From assembly GCA_965277855.1 (NCBI GenBank), contig OZ255847.1:5952001-6016000 (forward strand): a stretch of 64,000 nucleotides of DNA, in the 5' to 3' direction. The notes under the pieces were generated by a model that saw only the letters and a program-made list of their open reading frames with translations, made no database searches and was not told the origin of the DNA. Made by a program: the position numbers and the translations under genes. This DNA comes from Bog-105 sp965277855. GTDB lineage: Bacteria; Acidobacteriota; Terriglobia; Bryobacterales; Bryobacteraceae. The first letter of the stretch is position 1. Each line of letters starts with the position of its first letter. Below, in pieces: positions 25,381 through 33,685 of this stretch.

Positions 25381-26436
25381 TCAACGTGGGTTCCCCGAGC
25401 CCAGTTTCTTATAAGCCTCCATCTCCTTACCAGCCTCCGCCGGTCTTCCCTGCTTCCGATAAATTCCAGCCAATCCGAAATGCGCTTGTGCCGCTAGCGA
25501 TCCCGCCGGTTCAGCCGCGATTACCTGCTTCCACGCTGCTTCCGCCCCGGCCGTATTGCCAATCAAAGAATTTGCTTTGCCCAATGCCAGCAAAGTCTGT
25601 GGCATCGCCGGACGTAGTTTGTCCGCCCGCTCCAATTCGCTGCGCGCCTCCGCAATCTTCCCCTCTTGCAGCATGGCGTTTCCCAGCGAATACGCCGTCT
25701 CTGCATCGCCCGGTTGAATCGCCGACTCGGCTCGAAACTCTTCTTCCGCCTTCGGCCACTCGGCGGCCGTCGCATACAACTGCCCTAACGCCAGATGCAC
25801 TCCGGGTGTCGATGAATTTGACCGCAGCGCCTCCCGGTACTCTTTCTCACCCTCCGGCACCTGTCGCAAAGCAGTATAGTTCTCCCCCAATGCCTGATGG
25901 GAACGAGGCGAATCGGGATAGTTCGCTTCGAGCGTATCCATCGCCTCTTTCGACAACAGCCCGCTTGCCCGCCCTAGATAGTAGAGCAACTCCGGATCAT
26001 TCGGATGCTTCGCAAGTGCCGCATTCAAATTCGCAATTGCCTCGGTTAGCTTCCCTGTTTTTACCTGCGCAATGCCTAACCCGTCCTGCGCGTGCGCCTT
26101 CTCGAAATGGGGAATCGCCTCCGCCGCATAACCCTGCTCCAGCAGCGCGTATCCCAACATCTGCTCCGCTCCAATCAGCGCTGGATTCAGCTCCAGAGAA
26201 TGCTTCAACGGGCCAACGGCTTTGTCAAATTGCTTGTCCTGCAAATACGCCGCGCCCAGATTCACAAACGCTGCGGGCAAAGTCGGCGCCAGTTCCGTCA
26301 CCGCTTTAAACTCCGCGATGGCTGTCTTCATTTGCCCCGCTTGTTGCGCTGCCATCCCCGCTTTGGCATGCTGAACCACGTCCGGCGAAACCGTTTGCCA
26401 AGCCAAGCCTAAGGCTGCCATCGCCACCGAAAGCAT
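25381..26436 (-). CDS. secreted TPR-repeat protein
   Basis: About 351 residues from ATG 26436, which overlaps the upstream TGA (TGATG); a longer frame to 26517 is rejected. A signal peptide (MLSVAMAALGLAWQ) is followed by at least eight 34-residue TPR units, for example HAKAGMAAQQAGQMKTAIAE, AFVNLGAAYLQDKQFDKAV and AETAYSLGNAMLQEGKIAEA. TPR arrays mediate protein-protein contacts. It is coupled to the FG-GAP/ASPIC gene, and this pairing recurs in acidobacteria and planctomycetes, where the two proteins probably act together at the cell surface. That role is inference. Codon usage favours C-ending codons. Confidence 0.85.
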   Translation of the reverse strand: MLSVAMAALGLAWQTVSPDVVQHAKAGMAAQQAGQMKTAIAEFKAVTELAPTLPAAFVNLGAAYLQDKQFDKAVGPLKHSLELNPALIGAEQMLGYALLEQGYAAEAIPHFEKAHAQDGLGIAQVKTGKLTEAIANLNAALAKHPNDPELLYYLGRASGLLSKEAMDTLEANYPDSPRSHQALGENYTALRQVPEGEKEYREALRSNSSTPGVHLALGQLYATAAEWPKAEEEFRAESAIQPGDAETAYSLGNAMLQEGKIAEARSELERADKLRPAMPQTLLALGKANSLIGNTAGAEAAWKQVIAAEPAGSLAAQAHFGLAGIYRKQGRPAEAGKEMEAYKKLGSGNPR

Positions 26437-28046
26437 CAGTGACTTTCTTCTTCCTTCACTTCCAGAAACTGGTCTGCCTTTACATCTTTCAAAACCTGAT
26501 GCACGCCCGAGGGCCACCAGATTTCGACCGTTGCCCTCTGCTCCGCGCCCAAACCGACGTGTACCCGTTTATCACTCGCCGAAGCATAGCTGCCCGCCGA
26601 GGTCGCATACTGCCATTGCCCGTTCACCTTCAGCCGCGCGCCAAACCCATCACGATTACTGCGTACGCCACGCAGCGTGATCGTCAACCAGTGCGCCCCG
26701 TTTCCAGCCCGATTGTGAAACACAAGAGGCCGGCCGCCGAGCACCGTCATCACCACATCCATCGACCCGTCATTATCCAAATCCCCAAAGGCCGCACCCC
26801 GCCCCGCTACGGCCACGGTAGTTCCACTCTCGGCTCGCTCAAATCGACCCCTGTGATTCAGCGCCACCAGCGGCGGCTCCAGATAGTGCATCGAAGGATC
26901 GATAGCCCCTACGTTATCCATCACATGACTCTGCGCCACAAACAGATCCTTCCAGCCATCGTTATTGAAATCCTCGAGCCGCATGCCCCAGCCCGAACTG
27001 CCCGCCGAAAGCACGCCTAAGCCCGTCTCCAGACTTCGATAGCTGAACACCCCGTTGCCATCATTGTGATATACCGCGTAAATCTGTTTCGCTAAATTGG
27101 TAACCACAATATCCGGCCGTCCATCGTTATCGTAATCGCGAAAATCCACACCCATCCCCGCAAATGGTTTCCCGTTATCCGACAGCGACACACCCGCATC
27201 GAGCGCGCACTCGGTAAACGTTCCGTTCTTGTTGTTGTGAAACAGAAACTGTTCCATGCCATCGTTCGCCACGAAAATATCGGTGAAGCCGTCTCCGTCG
27301 TAATCATTGAACGCGACGCCAAGTGCGCGGCCCGCATGCGCCGCAATCCCCGAGCGTGCGCTTACATCCTCGAAAGTGCCATCACCGCGGTTGCGATAGA
27401 GCAGGCTCGTTGTCGCTGGAAACTCGCCCGGCGGACAATACGTCTCCCGCGCGCAGACCTTGCTGTGCTGCAAATCCCACTGCAGGTAGCGCGTTACAAA
27501 TAGATCCAGCTTGCCGTCGTTATCGAAATCAAAAAAACCCGCCGAGACTGACCAACCCCCGCCCGCTACCCCGGCCCGGGCCGTCACATCACTAAATGTG
27601 CCGTCGCCGTTGTTGTGATACAAGACGTTGTGCCCGTAGCTCGTGACGAACAAATCCGTGTTGCCGTCGTTGTCGTAATCCGCCGCAGCCACGCCCATCC
27701 CGTAGTTCCCATCGCCTGCATTGGCCAGCCCCGCTTCCCTGGTCACATCCGTGAAGCTGCCGTCCCGATTCTGCCGGTACAGCCGGTTCCAACTGCGCGG
27801 ATCTTTTCGATCGAACGTGCGATCCAGCTTCTTCGGATCGCCGCTGTTGACAAAGAAAATGTCGAGTAATCCGTCGTGGTTGTAATCGAGCAGAGCCACG
27901 CCGCCCCCCATCGTCTCGATCAAATATTTTTGACGCGTGGGCAAGTTGCGGTGTACGAAATCAAGCCCCTTCGGCAAGCCCGCTTCAAACAGCGCCGCCG
28001 AACCCGCGACTGCCATCAAACTAATCAGTAAGAATCGCAAAACCAA
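26436..28046 (-). CDS. CRTAC1-like FG-GAP/ASPIC-UnbV repeat protein
   Basis: A 536-residue secreted protein: signal peptide (RFLLISLMAVAGSAALFEAG), then a seven-blade FG-GAP/VCBS beta-propeller. The calcium-binding D-x-D/N-x-D-G loops recur, for example DYNHDGLLDIFFVNSG, DYDNDGNTDLFVTSYG and DYDGDGFTDIFVANDG. The C-terminus has the ASPIC/UnbV domain (GFGARLKVNGQWQYATSAGS, VHVGLGAEQRATVEIWWPSG). Such proteins resemble human CRTAC1 and are abundant in acidobacteria; they are thought to bind calcium and mediate extracellular interactions. It is the first gene of a two-gene unit with the TPR protein. Confidence 0.93.
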   Translation of the reverse strand: MVLRFLLISLMAVAGSAALFEAGLPKGLDFVHRNLPTRQKYLIETMGGGVALLDYNHDGLLDIFFVNSGDPKKLDRTFDRKDPRSWNRLYRQNRDGSFTDVTREAGLANAGDGNYGMGVAAADYDNDGNTDLFVTSYGHNVLYHNNGDGTFSDVTARAGVAGGGWSVSAGFFDFDNDGKLDLFVTRYLQWDLQHSKVCARETYCPPGEFPATTSLLYRNRGDGTFEDVSARSGIAAHAGRALGVAFNDYDGDGFTDIFVANDGMEQFLFHNNKNGTFTECALDAGVSLSDNGKPFAGMGVDFRDYDNDGRPDIVVTNLAKQIYAVYHNDGNGVFSYRSLETGLGVLSAGSSGWGMRLEDFNNDGWKDLFVAQSHVMDNVGAIDPSMHYLEPPLVALNHRGRFERAESGTTVAVAGRGAAFGDLDNDGSMDVVMTVLGGRPLVFHNRAGNGAHWLTITLRGVRSNRDGFGARLKVNGQWQYATSAGSYASASDKRVHVGLGAEQRATVEIWWPSGVHQVLKDVKADQFLEVKEEESH

Positions 28047-28112
28047 TAAATCGCAAACCCAAAGAATCGCAAACTATGAAGCAACGAACGCAACCTTAGT
28101 ATAAGTTGAGAC

Positions 28113-28322
28113 TTGCACTCTGGTGCCTCCCCCGCCCTCCTCGACATCGTCGAGAACGCTCTTCATGCACAAGCCTCCCAATGGCTCTTTCTGCGTGAAC
28201 TTCGCCTGAGCTCCGGCCACCGAAATAACTTCCCTCAACGCCTCGAAGCAATTGCGCTCGGCTGCCTTCCTGACTTAGCCATGAAGCGCGGCTGCTACGA
28301 AATCAAAACCCTCGCGCGCTGA
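28113..28322 (+). pseudogene. possible truncated nuclease-like fragment
   Basis: A 69-codon frame opening at TTG 28113. Its second half, QRLEAIALGCLPDLAMKRGC followed by YEIK, is reminiscent of the R-(I/L)-D-A...R-x-x-Y-E-(I/V)-K strand pair of MmcB-like PD-(D/E)xK proteins. It stops just after that point, so it would be a fragment. It lies in the 434-bp gap 28047-28480, in which I see nothing else. The resemblance is from memory and short; this could equally be a chance ORF. Confidence 0.28.
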
Positions 28323-28480
28323 TTTCCTCTCGAATCGTGTTGGCGTCAGGATATGCTCACCGGGTACACCTTCGATTTGCCGTCATGCGGCTCCCAGCAT
28401 TAAAAGCGGCAGATGTTCGCAACCAAAACCACACTAATTCCGGCCGGCGCAGAGATAGCAGGGCAGGAAAGTTCCGCCAA

Positions 28481-28852
28481 GTGAAGACCTATTCCGTCGG
28501 CCCGCTGCTCGCGATCATCGCTTTTTGCGTCTTGACGCCAGCGATCATGTCGGCGCTTTCGCTCACGGAGTGGCAGTCCCTGCCGACGCAGGCTCAACGC
28601 TCGGCCTACGTCTTGCGTTGCGCGGAGACCCTTGCAGGGAAAATGCCTGGGAGACGCCAGGCGGTCATCGATTGGTTCACGGTGACGCCGACTGGCCGTT
28701 CCCGGTCCGATGGACTGGCGGCGTTCCAGATAAAAGTTCTCGTGCTGGACAGCTTGGCGCGCCGCGGCCGGGCAGACCCTTTCACGCTGACAGTTCAAGA
28801 CATTCTGACGGCTTTGATCCACGACAGGTTTTCGCCACATCGAGATCCGTAG
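28481..28852 (+). CDS. hypothetical protein with N-terminal membrane segment
   Basis: A 123-residue protein from GTG 28481, with GGAAAG upstream; the frame remains open to 28337 but without a ribosome-binding site. It has one hydrophobic N-terminal segment (VGPLLAIIAFCVLTPAIMSAL), then a soluble domain rich in Arg and Ala with no recognised motif. It could be a signal-anchored periplasmic protein. Not recognised. It stands alone between the FG-GAP operon and the convergent small membrane protein gene. Confidence 0.5.
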   Translation: MKTYSVGPLLAIIAFCVLTPAIMSALSLTEWQSLPTQAQRSAYVLRCAETLAGKMPGRRQAVIDWFTVTPTGRSRSDGLAAFQIKVLVLDSLARRGRADPFTLTVQDILTALIHDRFSPHRDP

Positions 28853-28953
28853 CCGGGGAGGGGGTGAAGCTGCTACTGAATCAGTCCGCCTGATTTACCG
28901 GCTGCCAACGAGAAGCTAACTACAGACTATTACGAAGAAGCGCTTTTGGGCCT

Positions 28954-29151
28954 TTAACTCCGCGCCCTCACGCGAATAGTAGCGACGATCGCCAGGATAA
29001 TCACGGGCAACATACAAAGCACCCAGGCGAGCAACCAGCCCCACATTGTGACGTACATCTGGATCGCCGGAACCAGCGTGGTAATAACAAGAACGCACCA
29101 GGCGATCCAGATCAGAGCCGACAGTAGTCCGAAGATAGCGATGCGGGGCAT
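28954..29151 (-). CDS. small two-helix membrane protein
   Basis: A 65-residue protein from ATG 29151 (MPRIAIFGLLSAL). It has two clear transmembrane helices, IAIFGLLSALIWIAWCVLVI and WLLAWVLCMLPVIILAIVA, and ends in a basic tail (IRVRARS). The frame is open further upstream, but that part overlaps the cyclic-glucan-synthase-like gene and has no protein character. It lies 8 bp downstream of that gene on the same strand, so it is probably co-transcribed. No family recognised. Confidence 0.55.
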   Translation of the reverse strand: MPRIAIFGLLSALIWIAWCVLVITTLVPAIQMYVTMWGWLLAWVLCMLPVIILAIVATIRVRARS

Positions 29152-29159
29152 GGGCTTGC

Positions 29160-32100
29160 CTACGCCGAAGCGCGTGCTCTCGAATTGGCCGCTTTTGTCC
29201 AGAAGCTGCGGCGCGGGCGGGCATCGGTGACCGGCTTTGAACGCACCGGTCTTTCCTGCAGGATGAGATCGCTGGCCTGGACCAAACGCTCGGCATGGAA
29301 CCATCGCTGGAACGGCCAGTCGTGGAGAACGTTGCAAATGGCCGCTAGGCTCATCCCTTCGTGGTGAGCCATCCAGCAGCGCACCACCTCTCCTTTGGGA
29401 CTGAATAAGCCGCGCCGGGGAGTTTCCGAGTAATCGGTCGATTCATAGAATCCGTATTCAGTGAGTAGCTTGCTCCGCCGCATCCGCAGAAGATTTTTCA
29501 GCGAGTTTACCGGGTCGATCATCAGAGCGAGGCAGCTGGAATAAGGCGAAATGACGAGTGCCCGCGACTTATCCGAACTGAGCGCGAGGCAGGGAACTCC
29601 AAAGGCGGAGTATTGGTAGTTGGCGTCCGCGTCGGTCTGGCTATAAGCGGCTTCTGAAATGCCCCAGGGCAGGCGCAGTTTCTCGGTGTAAGCCCGCTGG
29701 GCGCGCACGGCAGATCGTGTGGCGCGATCGAGGAGCGTATTTGGATGAGAGCGCATCCAGATCACCGGCATCAGGTATTCGAACATGGTGCCGGTCCAGG
29801 AAATCAGAGTAGTTTCGCCCCCGCAAGCCGTGTGTTTTCTGCCCAGGCGGAACCAGCCATCTTGAATAAGATCTTCTTTGGCCACCGCGATAAAAGAAGC
29901 AGTGCGAGCTTCGGACGCTAATAAGTCATAGCAGGATTGATTGAGCTTTTGAGCGGTGACGTCGTAGCCGATAGACAACAGATTGCGGCTCCGATTGATG
30001 AGCGCGGAAAAACCCATTTCGTCAGCGAGTTCATCGGCTACCGAGACGAGATCTTCCAACCGAATGGCAATCGCCTGGACTCGATCGCGGCAAGCAGGCA
30101 GTTCATTACGCAGTTGATAGACCAGATCCAAGATTCCGGGAGGCAGATCCGTCTTGCCTGTGAGCGCACGAAGGCGCTCGTCGATCTGCAAAAAAAACTC
30201 AGAGGCGCTGCCGGGTGCCAGGGCTATTTCGGGCAGTTCCAAAACTCCTGGAGCAAGCAGCGGTTCATATTCCGGGAGGAACCAGGGCGAGAAGTCGCGC
30301 ACCGCTTCACGAATAGCTTCGATGCGGTTGCGCAATTCGACCGGCCAGGAGACGTGCTGCTTCGGATCTGCCGCCTTGCCGCCTGTGGGAATGTCGTTCG
30401 TGAACTTAAGCAGCTCCGGCAGCCACATGGGCGTGCCATGCAGCTTGAGGATAGCGCCCAGAGCGGCCGGAGCGGATGTTCGGTCGAGCATCCGGTAATG
30501 GTCGGCGACACCGGCCAGAGCATTATCGTTTATAACCGGTTTGCGCAGAAGCTCGATGCACCCTTCTTTGAAACTCCATAGAGACGCAATCAGATTCCCA
30601 CTATCGACGCTCGATATGAATGGCTGTCCCAGCGGCTTTAAGGAAATGTTGTCGTACCAGTTCAGAAAATGGCCCATGTAGCGCTGCAGTTTCGGCAGAG
30701 TATTCAATGTGAATTCGCTCTGCTGAATGAACTCAGGCAACGTGATGAAGCCGAATTCAAGAGCCGCTTGACGGGCATTTATCAGCAAACCGAGGTTCGT
30801 CGGCGAGAGCCTTTCGGCAATGCGATAGGGCTGCTCTTGCACGTTGTCCGGGATTAACCAGTGGTTCTTCTCGTTGCTGAATTCGGCGAAGTATCGCCAG
30901 GTGCGCAGAGCCACTTCCCGCAGGAAGAGACGGTCTTTTTCCGAGAGGTCGAAGACTTCGAACGGGGACCGGTTGAGCCAGTAACTGATCAGTTTTGAGA
31001 AGGCCCAGAGCAGCAGAAAGGGTAAAGCATACGGAATCGCGTCGGGTTCAAAGTACAGCGCGCAGCCAATCAGGATTGCGACGACCGGCACCCAATCCAG
31101 GTAGATATCGACCGGCGTGCGTTTGCGGATTCCCAGCTCCGCTTCTGTGGCGGTCTCCCATTCGAGCAGGCGAGTGTGGGTGATCGAACTACGAATCACT
31201 GTTCGCAAAATGGCGTCAATGGCGACGAGCGCCTGGTGCGCTAGGAAGGCGATGTTTAGAACGATGCTGATATGCGAAGTAAAGAAATCAGAGATGGCAT
31301 CGCGCAGAGCCATCCAGTTTTTCGCGACCGTCGTACGAATCAGCGCAAAGATCAGCCGGAAGTAGATGGGCAGGAACAACAGCGCCACGGTGACGAGAGT
31401 CCAGAAGCGCGGGCCGCCGGGAAGCCAGAACCAACCAGCTACCAGCAGCAGAAAAGTCGCCGGCTCGACCAGGCTGCGGCGCAGGTTGTCGAGAATTTTC
31501 CAACGGGAAACCAGCGAGGTGGGATTCTCCACGGATCGGCCCGATTCGTCCGGAACTTTGTTCAAAATCCAGCGAACGATCTGCCAATCCCCGCGCAACC
31601 AGCGATGTTTGCGGCGATTGTAGGCGCTGTAGTGCGACGGATAGTCGTCAATCACCTCGATGTCCGAAGCCAGCCCGGCGCGTGCATAAGCGCCTTCGAT
31701 TAGATCGTGGCTAAGCAGCGCATTGCGAGGGAAGCGATGTTCGAGTACCTGGCGCAGGGCATCTACGTCATAGATGCCTTTGCCGGTGAAGATAGCCTCG
31801 CCGTAGAGGTCCTGATAGACATCGGATATAGCGCGTGAGTAGATATCGAATCCTGTCTGGCCGGAATAAATGTTGGCCAGGCGCGAACGGGAAGCAGAAT
31901 GTACGCTGATGCCGACACGCGGCTGCAGAATGCCATAACCGCTGGTGACAATGTTCAAGTCAGGATCGATCACCGGCCGGTTCAAGGGGTGAGCCATGGC
32001 GCCGATTAGCCGCTGCGCGGTGCCGCGAGGTAGCTGAGTATCGGAATCGAGCGTTAAAACGTAACGAATCAGGGGCAGCTTAGTAAGGTCGCCCGTCTTA

Positions 32101-33680
32101 ACAGGGAACGGATCGAAGACATTCCGCAGAAGCTGATTGAGGTCGAGAAGCTTGCCGCGTTTGCGCTCCCAGCCCATCCAGGCATGTTCGCGGGGATTGT
32201 AAACGCGGTGACGGTGAAAGAGATAAAAACCGCCGTGAGGTTCTTCGCCATAACGCGTATTTAACTCGTTGATCAGTTCGATCGCAAGATCGACACGCCG
32301 GTCCTGTTCGCCCGCTGGTTCGGCCGAGTCCGGCAGATCGGTGAGAAGAGCGTAGAAGATATTAGGATCGCGGTTTACCAGGTAGCGGACTTCCAGATCT
32401 TCGACCAACTGGTGGATTTGCTTATCGTTGATAAGGAGCGTGGGAATCGCCACCATGGTGGCGGCGCCGGCGTCGACTGAGCGCGAGAAATCCAGTTTCG
32501 GAAGAGGGTGCGGCGTCAGGACGGCCGTGACGAGATAGTTCACCAGCTCTACAGCGGCTTGTGTGGCCGGAATGAGCAGCAGGAGAGCGCCTGCAATGAG
32601 ACCGAGTCCGCCCTGTGTGCGGACAATGCTCATAATCAGCACCACGACGGTGATGAGAGCGACCGTCTCTACGCCGAGGATATAAATTTCATCGGGAAAA
32701 CGGCGAAAGAAGCGCTGTAACGAAGAAGTCAACGAAGGCCGGTAGGCAATCCGAGACCCAAGCCGTTGCAAACCAACCGGATCCAGCAGATAGTAACCGA
32801 CGTGGCGCAGCCGGTCGCTGAGCGTATCGGATGCGCTCAGATCAAGCTCTGCCTCACTGGCCATGCGGACGATCAAGCGAGCCAGTTCCAGTTCGTTGAC
32901 ATCGGAACGGCGCGAGATCTTGTCGATGCGCTGGCGGTAGATTTCGCGGCTCTCGAAGTCCATGCGTCCGTAGACCGGATCAGCAAGAAGAGCGCGATGA
33001 ACTACCGACAGAGGTTCTACGATGCTGCGCCAGTCGCGCTCCCCAATCAGGCGCAGGCTTGTCACAATGCGCGACATCCCCATGGCAGGGGCCTGTGGTC
33101 CGTCGGACCGGAAAGCGGCTATGATTTTGGGACCACGGTCCGCCACTACTTCGAGAAGAGCCACTTTGAGCCCATCGAGCATGCCGCCTAGTTCAGCCAG
33201 CCGAAGGTGCTCGACGTTATCAATCGCCGTCACAAACTCGGAGAAAATGTCTTCATTGACCCGATTTTCCGTGGCGGTCAGCAGTGCGCGAGAAAGCACA
33301 ATGACGCGCGGAATGGATTCTTCCGTCTGAGTGCGAACGGCTGGCAATCGCGACAGCGGACGCAGCATATCGCGCATGCCGTCGAGATCGGTTCGAACGA
33401 GCCGGAAGTTGTCGAGCAGCCAGCGCAGATCATCCGACGGCTCTTCCGGCCGCAGGCGGTACAGTTCTGTCTCGAGAGCGGAGAGGCGTTTACGAAGATC
33501 GTGGTGAATGGCTCGGAGACGTTTCGAAGGGCTTACTCCGCTCACCCAGGAGCAAGCGCGCGCGGCCACGACAGCCTGTTGGCGCAGGCTCGAAAGTTCG
33601 GCTTCGGTAAGCTCGTCCTGCGACGCGGGGGACTTCGGCGTAGTCGTCTGGGCTGCGGTTTGTGCAGGGAGTTCTGCCAT
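29160..33680 (-). CDS. cyclic beta-1,2-glucan synthase-like protein lacking the phosphorylase domain
   Basis: About 1506 residues from ATG 33680; a TTG at 33689 overlapping the ABC gene stop is also possible. It matches the N-terminal half of NdvB/Cgs proteins. After a soluble head and membrane helices (LITVVVLIMSIV, LIAGALLLLIPATQAA) comes the GT84 glucosyltransferase domain with DSDTQLP and KHRWLRGDWQ (D-x-D and Q/R-x-x-R-W-type motifs). More helices follow, then the glucoamylase-like domain assigned to cyclisation in Cgs (now GH189), ending at MAHHEGMSLAAICNVLHDWP. The C-terminal GH94-like phosphorylase half, about 1300 residues in rhizobial enzymes and important for chain-length control, is absent. 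It should make beta-1,2-glucan or a related chain at the inner membrane. It is coupled to the ABC exporter gene. Confidence 0.85.
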   Translation of the reverse strand: MAELPAQTAAQTTTPKSPASQDELTEAELSSLRQQAVVAARACSWVSGVSPSKRLRAIHHDLRKRLSALETELYRLRPEEPSDDLRWLLDNFRLVRTDLDGMRDMLRPLSRLPAVRTQTEESIPRVIVLSRALLTATENRVNEDIFSEFVTAIDNVEHLRLAELGGMLDGLKVALLEVVADRGPKIIAAFRSDGPQAPAMGMSRIVTSLRLIGERDWRSIVEPLSVVHRALLADPVYGRMDFESREIYRQRIDKISRRSDVNELELARLIVRMASEAELDLSASDTLSDRLRHVGYYLLDPVGLQRLGSRIAYRPSLTSSLQRFFRRFPDEIYILGVETVALITVVVLIMSIVRTQGGLGLIAGALLLLIPATQAAVELVNYLVTAVLTPHPLPKLDFSRSVDAGAATMVAIPTLLINDKQIHQLVEDLEVRYLVNRDPNIFYALLTDLPDSAEPAGEQDRRVDLAIELINELNTRYGEEPHGGFYLFHRHRVYNPREHAWMGWERKRGKLLDLNQLLRNVFDPFPVKTGDLTKLPLIRYVLTLDSDTQLPRGTAQRLIGAMAHPLNRPVIDPDLNIVTSGYGILQPRVGISVHSASRSRLANIYSGQTGFDIYSRAISDVYQDLYGEAIFTGKGIYDVDALRQVLEHRFPRNALLSHDLIEGAYARAGLASDIEVIDDYPSHYSAYNRRKHRWLRGDWQIVRWILNKVPDESGRSVENPTSLVSRWKILDNLRRSLVEPATFLLLVAGWFWLPGGPRFWTLVTVALLFLPIYFRLIFALIRTTVAKNWMALRDAISDFFTSHISIVLNIAFLAHQALVAIDAILRTVIRSSITHTRLLEWETATEAELGIRKRTPVDIYLDWVPVVAILIGCALYFEPDAIPYALPFLLLWAFSKLISYWLNRSPFEVFDLSEKDRLFLREVALRTWRYFAEFSNEKNHWLIPDNVQEQPYRIAERLSPTNLGLLINARQAALEFGFITLPEFIQQSEFTLNTLPKLQRYMGHFLNWYDNISLKPLGQPFISSVDSGNLIASLWSFKEGCIELLRKPVINDNALAGVADHYRMLDRTSAPAALGAILKLHGTPMWLPELLKFTNDIPTGGKAADPKQHVSWPVELRNRIEAIREAVRDFSPWFLPEYEPLLAPGVLELPEIALAPGSASEFFLQIDERLRALTGKTDLPPGILDLVYQLRNELPACRDRVQAIAIRLEDLVSVADELADEMGFSALINRSRNLLSIGYDVTAQKLNQSCYDLLASEARTASFIAVAKEDLIQDGWFRLGRKHTACGGETTLISWTGTMFEYLMPVIWMRSHPNTLLDRATRSAVRAQRAYTEKLRLPWGISEAAYSQTDADANYQYSAFGVPCLALSSDKSRALVISPYSSCLALMIDPVNSLKNLLRMRRSKLLTEYGFYESTDYSETPRRGLFSPKGEVVRCWMAHHEGMSLAAICNVLHDWPFQRWFHAERLVQASDLILQERPVRSKPVTDARPRRSFWTKAANSRARASA

Positions 33681-33685
33681 GGATA

